NCBI GenBank assembly: GCA_000997465.1 | Contig: LCBW01000011.1 | Coordinates: 1 to 15,883, forward strand | Length of the DNA: 15,883 nt | DNA from: Parcubacteria group bacterium GW2011_GWC1_41_7 | GTDB taxonomy: Bacteria; Patescibacteriota; Minisyncoccia; UBA6257; HR35 | Direction of reading: 5' to 3' | Shown here: piece by piece, positions 6,595 to 13,530 of the stretch | Numbering within the stretch: position 1 is the stretch's first letter | Layout: each line of letters opens with the position of its first letter | Translations under genes and position numbers: made by a program | Notes under the pieces: generated by a model | What the model saw: the letters and a program-made list of their open reading frames with translations, nothing else | Database searches by the model: none | What the model was told of the DNA's origin: nothing

Positions 6595-8418
6595 ATGGAG
6601 CAAGAAAAGCGAATTATTTATTTTGAAAATTTTCTCATTATTTTTTCGGCATATTTTGTTGGGTTACTTTTTTTCCTCCTTACACTTGCATCCCTTTCAT
6701 TTTTTTATCCAATTATTGTATATGCATCATTTTTATTTTTTTGTGGCATATTATTTTTTCGTTTTAAAAACATTCAGATAAAAGTTTCAAAAAATGATTT
6801 TGCTGCAATGCTTCTTATTTTCTTCCTTGTTTTTTTATCTGTATTTTTTGTACACGAATCATTTTCAAGCGTTGATGATAGCGGTGTCTATAGTACAAGC
6901 GCAATATATCTAACAAGACATCATACGCTACGAGTATATGAAACTATTAATTTAAGAGGATTTATCGATAGAAATGGTTATGCAATTCCGCAATTTTACT
7001 CCGGGTATATTGTATTTTTAGCTTTTTTCTATCTTTTTGGTGGAATATATGGAATATTACTTGCGAATACAGTGCCGCTTTTTATAGGCCTTTTTGCTCT
7101 TTACGCAATCGCACGTAAGCTTTTTGATCATTCTGCGGGAATTTGGACAATTGCGCTTTTGGGAACGTTCTACCCAATAATTTGGTTTTCGCGTATTACG
7201 CTTACTGAAACATTTTCTTTTTTTCTTTTTTGGATTGCTCTTTTTGCTGTTCAACAGTTTCATACCGAAAAACAAAAGTTTTTTCTCTATAGTTCTTTCG
7301 TATTGCTGTGGTACCTTGCTTTTACGAGGCCGGAGGGAATTGTGATCATGACGTTTTTTTATCTTTTCCTTTTTCTGACGCAAATATTTGAGAAAAGGAA
7401 AATTTTTGATAAAAATATTGTTCTTTTTTCTATCTCCATCTTGTTTTTATTTTTCATATATACATTTTTTGCCCAGTCATATTATCACGACACACTTTTA
7501 CAACTTATGGGTTGGCTTGCTGGCCGTGCGGGGTCAAAAAGCCCTGATGATTTATTGGGCATTCTTCCTCCTGATTCTCTCAAGAGAATGTTTCCTGTCT
7601 TTACCCTTTGGGTTCTTAATCAATATAATTTTCTCATTTTCTTTTTTATGGGTATATTGGGATTTTTATATGAAATTTTGCGTCCAGAACGAAGATGGCA
7701 CTCTTCTGTTATTATTTTCAGCAGCGTTATGGTTTTTTGGTACCTTGCATATCCTGCAATTGCGCTAGTGCAACCATGGATGCTAAGGCGGTTTGTGATG
7801 ATTATTTTTCCTTTTTTCATTCTTTTTTCAGTGATTTTTTTGCATGCAATATGTCATCATAGAAGGATGCATCGAAAATACTGGATTTTTCTTGTCCTTT
7901 TACTTACAAATATATATATTGCTTCGCCTATCTTATTTTTTCCTGTAAATCGTGGAATATATGAGCAGACTAAAAATATCGCCTCTTTTCTTCCGTCGCA
8001 GCGCATTATTTTTTTTAGATCATATGCCTTTGAGGAGGCGTATATAGACTCTCTTTTATATGCCAAATTTAATAAGCATATGTATTCCGTCGGAGGAATA
8101 AATGATTTTTGGAATCAGTTCTCAAAAATACCAGAACGTGAGGTTTATTTTTTGACCTCGGACCGATATAATTACAGTAAAGAAATAGAATTAATGACAA
8201 CGTCATTACCGATACAGGTTTTTCTTGAAAAAAAAAGCACTCTTTCTTTTCAGAATATTAAAATAACCGGTCTTATTCCTGGATCGAATCTTCCTTCTGG
8301 GTCATGGCAAGATCAGGTAAGTTATTTTCACGCCAAGCAGTTAAGCGCAGTTCCTAAAGAAATTAATAAAAAACAATTCAACGTTTTTTTATACAGAATT
8401 GTTAAAAATGAATTTTAA
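6595..8418 (+). CDS. GT-C membrane glycosyltransferase (PMT/ArnT/GT39-like)
   Basis: This is a 607-residue polytopic protein with roughly eleven to thirteen hydrophobic segments in the first 450 residues and a soluble C-terminal part of about 150 residues. Three features place it in the GT-C superfamily, which uses polyprenyl-phosphate sugars on the outer face of the membrane: the first large external loop has an acidic pair (SFSSVDDSGVYSTSAIYL, D94/D95), FSRITLTETFSFFLFW (198-213) matches the Arg-x3-Thr/Ser-Glu helix, and AFTRPEG near residue 245 matches a conserved family motif. Specificity (protein O-glycosylation, glycan extension or lipid modification) cannot be read. The upstream gap is 61 bases with a TACAAT at 6563-6568 but no -35, so a promoter there is only possible. 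The next gene starts 2 bases after the stop, which indicates coupled expression. Confidence 0.82.
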   Translation: MEQEKRIIYFENFLIIFSAYFVGLLFFLLTLASLSFFYPIIVYASFLFFCGILFFRFKNIQIKVSKNDFAAMLLIFFLVFLSVFFVHESFSSVDDSGVYSTSAIYLTRHHTLRVYETINLRGFIDRNGYAIPQFYSGYIVFLAFFYLFGGIYGILLANTVPLFIGLFALYAIARKLFDHSAGIWTIALLGTFYPIIWFSRITLTETFSFFLFWIALFAVQQFHTEKQKFFLYSSFVLLWYLAFTRPEGIVIMTFFYLFLFLTQIFEKRKIFDKNIVLFSISILFLFFIYTFFAQSYYHDTLLQLMGWLAGRAGSKSPDDLLGILPPDSLKRMFPVFTLWVLNQYNFLIFFFMGILGFLYEILRPERRWHSSVIIFSSVMVFWYLAYPAIALVQPWMLRRFVMIIFPFFILFSVIFLHAICHHRRMHRKYWIFLVLLLTNIYIASPILFFPVNRGIYEQTKNIASFLPSQRIIFFRSYAFEEAYIDSLLYAKFNKHMYSVGGINDFWNQFSKIPEREVYFLTSDRYNYSKEIELMTTSLPIQVFLEKKSTLSFQNIKITGLIPGSNLPSGSWQDQVSYFHAKQLSAVPKEINKKQFNVFLYRIVKNEF

Positions 8419-8420
8419 CT

Positions 8421-9842
8421 ATGAATTTTATAGAAAAGAATTTTAAGAATATTATTATCGTCGGCATCTTTTTATTTTTTTTCTTATTGCTTTTCAAAAA
8501 TCTTGCTCCATTTGGCGTAAAGACGATGTATACATTTGATTTTGAAAAAAATCCAAACTACATTTCAGATATTGCATCGTTACAGCCGGTAACCGCAATC
8601 GGGCAAAAAAATGGTTCGTTATTTGCTGTTCCGCATACGGCAATTTATTCGGATATTACCGAAGTGAAATTAAAGCTTCCTCAAAAAAATATAAAAAAAG
8701 CACGCGTGAGTATTTTTTTTGATACCGGAGTGGAAACACGTATTGGATTTTTAAATAATCTTCTGGGAAATTATAGCTATAAGGCAATTTTTTTTCCAGA
8801 GCTTAATAATCTTTCTTGGAAATATCTCAAGGAAAATTCTGCTGTGTTGTTCCAAAAAGCACCGAGATATACATCGGTGAGAGATTTTTTGGCCGATCCG
8901 CCGGAAAGTACAAAAGACAGCCCAACGTTTGCAACGTTTGAAATGTCATTTTTTCCCAAAAATTTATTTCCTCAAAAGAAAGGGAGTACTTTTGTCGAGG
9001 TTCCTCTTCGTGGCAACCATACGCTTTATACCTATGTGACAAATGAGAATTTTGTACTTACTATTCAAAAACAGGACATGAATGATGTAACTGGAGCGGA
9101 TCCTTTGCGTATTTTTATTTACCATGATGATGAGCTTCTTTTGTCTAGTGAAATACCAGATGATGGGAATGAGGAAGCGGGAATAAGGTCTGGGCTTTTG
9201 CAAGAGAAAACTATTGCGATGCCAAAATTACTTAACGGTATTTATCGAATTGAACTTCAGGGAAATTCCGCCGATTTTTTGATAAAGAAAATTTCCGTAA
9301 ATCAGCCATATCTTGTTTTTACAAATATTTTTTTAGCAAATTCGCCGATATATCGTCAAGAGAAATCAGAGAAAAGCACGGTGCTTTTTACGAATGCAAA
9401 ACATATCGCATTTTCAACGTGGCATGAGGTTTCTTACCAGAATATTCAGATAAACAATAAATCTGTTTTATTGAATAAACTTATTACCCCAATTGGCGTA
9501 ACCACAACAGAGCCACTATCCGTTGTGGAAACATCAATGGGGGATGTTATTATTCAAGGTGATCAGCCATTTTCTTTTTCTTTAGATGCGCTTTTTGATC
9601 CGTTTATATTTTCTGTTCCATCTTTTCAATCTTTAAGCGTTACGCCGTCTATCGAGTATGTTTTAAGCTCTTATGTTCCTCCTGAAAAATATAATGGTTG
9701 GTTTTATGCTGAGCGTGAATTTTCTCTTGATGAAAGCTATATTACAGAAGATGGCACGCTATCATTTCGCATATATGCTCCTCATTTAAAGCAAAAACGT
9801 CGTGTTTTAAATATAAAATCAATGAACATTTCGGTGGAATGA
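8421..9842 (+). CDS. Unrecognised membrane-anchored, beta-rich exported protein
   Basis: This is a 473-residue protein with one N-terminal hydrophobic helix (about residues 9-30, preceded by Lys) and a long extracytoplasmic part. No second helix is visible, so it is probably a signal-anchored type II protein. I do not recognise the family. The body alternates beta-type strands with polar turns. Landmarks are LRGNHTLYTYV near residue 200, TGADPLRIFIYHDDELL at about 223-238, and NGIYRIELQGN near 272. Together these look like a beta-sandwich of roughly 100 residues, followed by a second beta-rich region to the end. No Cys pair, catalytic triad or sorting motif stands out. The gene starts 2 bases after the GT-C gene and ends inside the start of the small membrane-protein gene (ATGA overlap). 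It may be the acceptor, regulator or scaffold of that GT-C enzyme; this is inference. Confidence 0.85.
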   Translation: MNFIEKNFKNIIIVGIFLFFFLLLFKNLAPFGVKTMYTFDFEKNPNYISDIASLQPVTAIGQKNGSLFAVPHTAIYSDITEVKLKLPQKNIKKARVSIFFDTGVETRIGFLNNLLGNYSYKAIFFPELNNLSWKYLKENSAVLFQKAPRYTSVRDFLADPPESTKDSPTFATFEMSFFPKNLFPQKKGSTFVEVPLRGNHTLYTYVTNENFVLTIQKQDMNDVTGADPLRIFIYHDDELLLSSEIPDDGNEEAGIRSGLLQEKTIAMPKLLNGIYRIELQGNSADFLIKKISVNQPYLVFTNIFLANSPIYRQEKSEKSTVLFTNAKHIAFSTWHEVSYQNIQINNKSVLLNKLITPIGVTTTEPLSVVETSMGDVIIQGDQPFSFSLDALFDPFIFSVPSFQSLSVTPSIEYVLSSYVPPEKYNGWFYAEREFSLDESYITEDGTLSFRIYAPHLKQKRRVLNIKSMNISVE

Positions 9843-10027
9843 ATATCTCGCTGAAGCATTTTTTAGGGGAATTGAATTCGGGTATTGTATTTCTATACGC
9901 GGTGCTTTTTTTACTTGAAGCTATTATTCCGAATTTTGTGTCGTTACAATTTAATCTTTCTTTTTTATTGTGGAGCGTATTATTTTCAGGGTTTTTATGG
10001 ATTATTGCATACGCTAAGAATTGGTAG
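9839..10027 (+). CDS. Small two-helix membrane protein
   Basis: This is a 62-residue protein made of two predicted membrane helices (about residues 13-32 and 40-59) with a short connecting segment containing IPNF. The start ATG shares an ATGA with the upstream stop, a classic translational-coupling arrangement and the main reason to accept so small a frame. The composition (Leu/Phe/Ile-rich, ending AYAKNW) is that of a true membrane protein rather than a shadow. The stop TAG at 10025-10027 directly abuts the stop of the flippase gene on the other strand. Function unknown. It could be a small subunit or assembly partner of the preceding anchored protein or of the GT-C enzyme at 6595-8418. The same bases in other frames show nothing protein-like. 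Confidence 0.72.
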   Translation: MNISLKHFLGELNSGIVFLYAVLFLLEAIIPNFVSLQFNLSFLLWSVLFSGFLWIIAYAKNW

Positions 10028-11290
10028 TTACAGGGAAAGGTGTTTTTTTGCAAAAAACAGGGTAATAAAGAAGTTCCCCATATAGGAAATAAGTGTCATG
10101 TATGCGGCTGCCATCATTCCATAGGATGGAATGAGAAGAAGGTTCCCAATGATGTTTATGGTTAAAGGAATGAGTGTAATAAAAAAATTAAGCCATATTT
10201 TTTCGTATATAAAAAATAAGGTATCTAAAAACGCAAGAGGAAATGAAAAGAAAAGAGAAAAAAGAAGAATCCGTAAAATAGGAATCGAAGAAAGAAATTT
10301 TTCTCCAAAAAGAAAAAAAATAAGTGATCCGCCGATTGCTTCTCCAATAAGCGCGACGGCTCCCCCTAAGAGCATTAAAAGGATTAATGTTTTTTTTATA
10401 GTTTTTTGTATGGGAATATGAGTGTGAATTTTTTTTGAAAGATGAGGGATAAGCGGCTTAATGATAATGGATGGAATGATGAGCATTAAGGAAATGATTC
10501 CTATTGCCGTTGTGTACCACCCGACTTCTGTAACGCCTCTTAAAAATCCGATCATGATGCGGTCAATGGAAAAAAATAGCACCCCTAAACTAGAATGAAA
10601 AATTAAAGGAGCTCCCTCGCGAAAGAAATAAGGGAAATATGATGTAGATAACTTTATAGATGGCAAAGATAAAAGAGACACTTCTTGGAGTAACAGATAT
10701 GCGACAATAAGGCTGATCAGCGATGAAAGAAAATATGCAAGTGCGACGGAGATAATACTGAATGAAATACCAAAAAATAGAATACTCAATAGTACCATAA
10801 GAGTTTGGTTGATTACTTCAACTATAGTACTTTTATGCATTTTTTCGTGCGCATCAAATATAGTGCATATAATGTTTCGTATGTGATCGAGTATCATTGA
10901 GCACAGTAAAACAATGTATAGCGATTCCGCGATAGGATCGGTGATAAATTTTTTTGCCCAAAATGCAAACCCTGTTGCTAGTATTCCAAGCATTATGACG
11001 AACCAAAACCCCCCCACAAGAAATGGACGGGAGTTTTTCTTTTTTTGAAAATCACGCATAAATACACCTCCTACACCCCAATCGGATAAAATAAAAAAAG
11101 TAGCGATAAAATAAAGAACATAATAGAATGCGCCATATGGGGTTGGACCTATCTCGCGTGCCACTATTACGATAAAAATAATCCGTAAAAATTGTGTGTA
11201 TATTTTTCCAACACCAATCCATACCATATTTTTAAAAACAGGGTGACGTAGAGTTTTGTTTTGGAGGAAAAAATCTTTGATTTTTTGCAT
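10028..11290 (-). CDS. Wzx-like oligosaccharide flippase (MOP/MATE superfamily)
   Basis: This 420-residue polytopic protein has about twelve membrane helices and is the only clear gene on the minus strand. The N-terminus follows the polysaccharide-biosynthesis flippase pattern: KNMVWIGVGKIYTQFLRIIF, then VAREIGPTPYGAFYYVLYF (start near residue 44), the conserved segment in which a Gly-Pro-x-x-Tyr-Gly turn follows helix 1. Later landmarks are FSDWGVG-like ILSDWGVGGVFMRDF, FREGAPLIFHSSLGVLFFSIDRIMIGFL near the middle, and GPLxxxxF-like PSYGMMAAAYMTLISY near the end. Such proteins move undecaprenyl-diphosphate-linked oligosaccharides to the outer leaflet, which fits the neighbouring glycosyltransferases. 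The start codon is the complement of 11288-11290 and has no Shine-Dalgarno sequence. Only 17 bases separate it from the divergent gene, so its promoter must overlap that gene. At the other end it abuts the convergent small gene. Confidence 0.88.
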   Translation of the reverse strand: MQKIKDFFLQNKTLRHPVFKNMVWIGVGKIYTQFLRIIFIVIVAREIGPTPYGAFYYVLYFIATFFILSDWGVGGVFMRDFQKKKNSRPFLVGGFWFVIMLGILATGFAFWAKKFITDPIAESLYIVLLCSMILDHIRNIICTIFDAHEKMHKSTIVEVINQTLMVLLSILFFGISFSIISVALAYFLSSLISLIVAYLLLQEVSLLSLPSIKLSTSYFPYFFREGAPLIFHSSLGVLFFSIDRIMIGFLRGVTEVGWYTTAIGIISLMLIIPSIIIKPLIPHLSKKIHTHIPIQKTIKKTLILLMLLGGAVALIGEAIGGSLIFFLFGEKFLSSIPILRILLFSLFFSFPLAFLDTLFFIYEKIWLNFFITLIPLTINIIGNLLLIPSYGMMAAAYMTLISYMGNFFITLFFAKKHLSL

Positions 11291-11304
11291 AAAAAATAGA
11301 TAAT
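11277..11304 (+). promoter_or_regulatory. Candidate sigma70-type promoter for the 11308-12669 gene
   Basis: TTGATT (11277-11282) and GATAAT (11299-11304) are separated by 16 bases, close to the consensus pair. It lies partly inside the first codons of the divergent flippase gene. A start site near 11311 would fall after the ATG at 11308 but just before the in-frame ATG at 11314. Use of this promoter would therefore give a leaderless message starting at the second ATG. Confidence 0.35.
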
Positions 11305-11307
11305 TAA

Positions 11308-12669
11308 ATGTACATGTTTTATTTTAGGAGATTTTTGTTCTTTTCCGCAATTTTGTTGTTTTTTTTCGTATTTCGGGGATTTTTGTTTTTGGGGCATAGC
11401 GATCCTTTAGGGTATGATACCGGATTGTACGCCAAATATATTGATATGGCTTATACTGCGCTTCCTCAACTACCGTTTCAAATATCTCTTCCTGATTGGC
11501 CGTGGGGGTTGTATATGGTTACTGATTTTTTACGTTGGATAGGATTTTCTCAAAGGCAGGTTCTATATGGATTCTATCTTATACTGCACGCAGGAATTGC
11601 GTTGCTTTTTTATTTTTACGCGCAGCGCAGATTTGGAAAAGGGGTAGGAATTGCTACCTTTTTTCTTTTTATGCTTTCTATCTCACAACTCGTATTTTTT
11701 TGGCTGTTTTACTATAAAAATACCCTTGCGCTTTTTTTAATGCTGTGCGCAATGCTGTTGATGTTAAAAAAATCTCCGCTTATTCCATTTTTTGCAGTTG
11801 CAATTGGAGCAACACATCCCTTAACTGCCTTTGTTTTCTTTCTTTTTTTGTTTTTTGAGTGGATCGTTCAACGTGATGCCTACCATAGGCGCATACTCGC
11901 ATTTTCCATTCTTGCATGCGGACTTTTATTTGTGTGGTCTCCGGTTCCACTTATTCGTTTTTCAGCACTTACGCTGTCATTTTCTTCAAACTTAAAATTT
12001 CCAGGAACTTTTATAGATATCAAGCAATATTTATTTTTAGCGATTTACTATCTTCCTTTTGCATTATGGGGCGCATGGATTTCTAAAAACAATAAAGAAA
12101 TAAAACCTTTTTTATATCTTTTGGGAACACTTTTTTTGATGTCCTTTGTAAGCCCCATTATTCCAAATCGGGTTATCCCATTTTTAGATCTGCTGGTGAT
12201 TTTATTTTCAGGGATTGGATTGCAAAATTTATTCCAAAGAGGAGTTATTCGTGAGTATAAAATTTTGTTTTTTGCATGGATTGTGTTTCTATTGGTGTTT
12301 TTTGCAAAAGGAATATCTTTTTTGCCACCGCGCGTGCCGCAAGATGAAGTAAATCAAATAAAAGCAATGCGTTATTTTCCTCACGATGCGCTTATTATCG
12401 CAACGCATTCATATTATGCCCCTTGGATATATGGGTTTTCTGGGCATAAAACCGTTGCACCGGAGATGTTTGAAAACGATATGTGGAACAGGGAGCAATG
12501 GGAAAAGTTTTGGCATACACCAGATCAAAGTAAAAGACATGTGCTCATGAGAGAGTTTCCCGATGTTCCGCTGTATGTTTTTGTTGGGTCGCTTTTTCCG
12601 TATCCTAACTTATCCGAAGATTATTTTTTCAAAAAAGTGTCAGATAATGTGTATAGATATGGCCCGTAG
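11308..12669 (+). CDS. Large GT-C-like integral membrane protein (predicted glycosyltransferase)
   Basis: This 453-residue protein has about ten membrane helices. After the first helix (9-28) comes HSDPLGYDTGLYAKYI (30-45), a short external loop with an Asp (D37) in a GYDTG context, as in many GT-C and related predicted glycosyltransferases. GATHPLTAFVFFLFLF lies near the middle of the protein. The C-terminal 110 residues are soluble and carry aromatic and acidic patches (HSYYAPWIYGFSGHKT, MFENDMWNREQWEKFW). I place it in the GT-C-like superfamily on this loop and topology only. A Wzy-type polymerase is an alternative, since those are also polytopic and poorly conserved. An in-frame ATG at 11314 could be the real start if transcription begins at the candidate promoter overlapping the start. 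The next gene follows after 9 bases, separated by a short GGCCCG direct repeat around the stop. Confidence 0.72.
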   Translation: MYMFYFRRFLFFSAILLFFFVFRGFLFLGHSDPLGYDTGLYAKYIDMAYTALPQLPFQISLPDWPWGLYMVTDFLRWIGFSQRQVLYGFYLILHAGIALLFYFYAQRRFGKGVGIATFFLFMLSISQLVFFWLFYYKNTLALFLMLCAMLLMLKKSPLIPFFAVAIGATHPLTAFVFFLFLFFEWIVQRDAYHRRILAFSILACGLLFVWSPVPLIRFSALTLSFSSNLKFPGTFIDIKQYLFLAIYYLPFALWGAWISKNNKEIKPFLYLLGTLFLMSFVSPIIPNRVIPFLDLLVILFSGIGLQNLFQRGVIREYKILFFAWIVFLLVFFAKGISFLPPRVPQDEVNQIKAMRYFPHDALIIATHSYYAPWIYGFSGHKTVAPEMFENDMWNREQWEKFWHTPDQSKRHVLMREFPDVPLYVFVGSLFPYPNLSEDYFFKKVSDNVYRYGP

Positions 12670-12678
12670 GCCCGTTTC

Positions 12679-13257
12679 ATGTTAAAAATTTTAAATACCC
12701 CCAAAAAGATACATATAAAGGTTGTTATTTTACTCTGGCTTCTTCTGCCGCTTTTGTTTTTTTCTGGATTATGGATATTAGGAAATCGGTCTGCGTTTGG
12801 GTACGCTGGAGCCGGGGGAATTTCAATTCCGATATTTTTTTCTCAGCCACAAGAAGTGCCCATACAGATACAACCCCACGTAGAAGAGGAAGTGCAGGAG
12901 ATCTCCGTTGTGGAAATTCCTACCGTACAGACGAATGCACTTTCATCGGATCGCAAGGAAATTATCATTCAAGGACAAGACGGTTTGCGCAATAGCATGG
13001 TTATTGAAGGCGGTGGTAATCAAAGCGCACCACAAAATATTCTCTTGAAATCTCAAGGTAGGGATATTGTAAAAGATAGCCGGAAAAAAAATTCTCTCGC
13101 ACAGCCAATCGTTTTTTCAAAAAAATTTGACGCAAAAGAAATTCAGCTTGCACGTACTTCATCGGCTCCTGCACGTATGCTTTTTTCGGTAAAAACACAA
13201 CTGAAAAAAACAATAAAATTTTTTAAAAGGATTGGCGCCCGAACAGTCACGTTTTAG
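12679..13257 (+). CDS. Small exported protein of unknown function with SAFGY N-terminal signature
   Basis: This is a 192-residue protein with a basic N-terminus (KKIHIK), a hydrophobic segment at about 13-35, then SAFGYAGAGGISIP (38-51). Cleavage by a type I signal peptidase after Ala-Phe-Gly would satisfy the small-residue rule at -3 and -1. The rest is polar, low in Cys and Trp, with a Gln/Glu/Val-rich stretch (55-80) and a strongly basic C-terminus (TQLKKTIKFFKRIGART). No known domain is evident. The region from the hydrophobic segment to the Gly-rich stretch resembles the start of the large surface protein at 13531, so the two are probably paralogous at their N-termini only. Unlike that protein it lacks a C-terminal anchor, so it may be secreted, or it may be a remnant of a longer gene. 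The GC-rich repeat island begins about 14 bases after its stop. Confidence 0.72.
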   Translation: MLKILNTPKKIHIKVVILLWLLLPLLFFSGLWILGNRSAFGYAGAGGISIPIFFSQPQEVPIQIQPHVEEEVQEISVVEIPTVQTNALSSDRKEIIIQGQDGLRNSMVIEGGGNQSAPQNILLKSQGRDIVKDSRKKNSLAQPIVFSKKFDAKEIQLARTSSAPARMLFSVKTQLKKTIKFFKRIGARTVTF

Positions 13258-13341
13258 AATTTAAAAAACTTATTGACGCTTGGCGACGCCAGCTAAAGCT
13301 GATGTCGCAGCTTGTGCGATGCATAATGTATATCATACATC

Positions 13342-13368
13342 GTTGCTTACCGCATTCGCGGATGCAAC
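13342..13368 (+). repeat. Hairpin, 9 paired bases in two stems
   Basis: The outer stem pairs GTTGC (13342-13346) with GCAAC (13364-13368). The inner stem pairs CCGC (13350-13353) with GCGG (13358-13361) around the loop ATTC, with a 3+2 base internal loop between the stems. The inner CCGC-n4-GCGG core is like that of widespread REP palindromes. No T-run follows, so it is not a terminator on the + strand. Confidence 0.6.
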
Positions 13369-13369
13369 A

Positions 13370-13426
13370 TTACGGTTACGACGCCGGAGATGGGATTACC
13401 CATCGCGGCTTACGATTACGACGCCG
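13370..13426 (+). repeat. Imperfect 17-base direct repeat, 40-base period
   Basis: TTACGGTTACGACGCCG at 13370-13386 recurs as TTACGATTACGACGCCG at 13410-13426 (16 of 17 identical). The copies flank the 10-pair hairpin, and each ends with the first arm of a possible GCCG/CGGC pairing. The arrangement suggests duplication of a palindromic unit rather than chance. Confidence 0.7.
13383..13409 (+). repeat. Hairpin, 10 paired bases with small internal loop
   Basis: GATGGG (13389-13394) pairs with CCCATC (13399-13404) around the tetraloop ATTA. The outer arms GCCG (13383-13386) and CGGC (13406-13409) add four pairs across a 2+1 internal loop. CGGC at 13406 can instead pair with GCCG at 13423-13426, so two exclusive folds exist. 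No T-run follows. Confidence 0.65.
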
Positions 13427-13466
13427 CATATTCACGATTTTAAGCGTTTTATTTCTTATTTAAGGA

Positions 13467-13490
13467 TATAATGATGATGAGAGATATAAT
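13467..13490 (+). promoter_or_regulatory. Two candidate -10 boxes upstream of the large surface protein
   Basis: Perfect TATAAT hexamers occur at 13467-13472 and 13485-13490. Neither has a recognisable -35 at 16-18 bases or a TGn extension, and the local sequence is very AT-rich, so this is weak evidence. If used, the leader would be about 35-55 bases and would exclude the GC-rich island, which would then belong to the upstream transcript. Confidence 0.25.
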
Positions 13491-13530
13491 TTTATAGGTC
13501 CATATTTTTATAGGGTTCTTTTTTACACCT

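Larger units (their letters stand above)
13271..13430 (+). repeat. GC-rich, palindrome-packed intergenic island (REP-like cluster or structured RNA)
   Basis: A hand count gives 82 G/C in these 160 bases (51%), well above the surrounding AT-rich sequence. The island contains at least five inverted repeats. TGGCG/CGCCA lies at 13281-13291, CAGCT/AGCTG at 13290-13301, TCGCA/TGCGA at 13305-13319 and ATGTAT/ATACAT at 13326-13340, followed by the two larger hairpins listed separately. The heptamer CGACGCC occurs three times (13284, 13379, 13419). CATCG-nn-GCTTAC occurs at 13338 and 13401. Read on the minus strand, three units begin with GCGTCG, which is how REP-type palindromic units look. No convincing protein is encoded on either strand. 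It may be a REP/BIME-like element, a 3' UTR structure of the upstream gene, or an independent small RNA. Confidence 0.6.

Noticed and set aside
7057..7383. Minus-strand Lys/Arg-rich frame of 108 codons
   Set aside because: It is the reverse shadow of Phe-rich membrane coding in the GT-C gene (TTT/TTC read as AAA/GAA).
8777..8959. Minus-strand frames within the 8421-9842 gene
   Set aside because: Short, overlapping each other and a longer continuous gene with a clear signal anchor; no independent support.
12661..12675. GGCCCG-ta-GGCCCG around the stop of the 11308-12669 gene as a terminator
   Set aside because: The self-complementary GGCC pair gives only a 4-base stem and no T-run follows. 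Kept only as a short direct repeat.
13342..13409. Integron attC-like or rho-independent terminator structures
   Set aside because: The RYYYAAC/GTTRRRY core boxes of attC are absent, and neither hairpin is followed by a T-run on either strand in a suitable place.
13280..13471. A 63-codon open frame (MATPAKADVAACAM...) across the GC-rich island
   Set aside because: It is a by-product of the repeats: Arg-rich, with hairpins through its length and no homology recognisable. No plausible start context.
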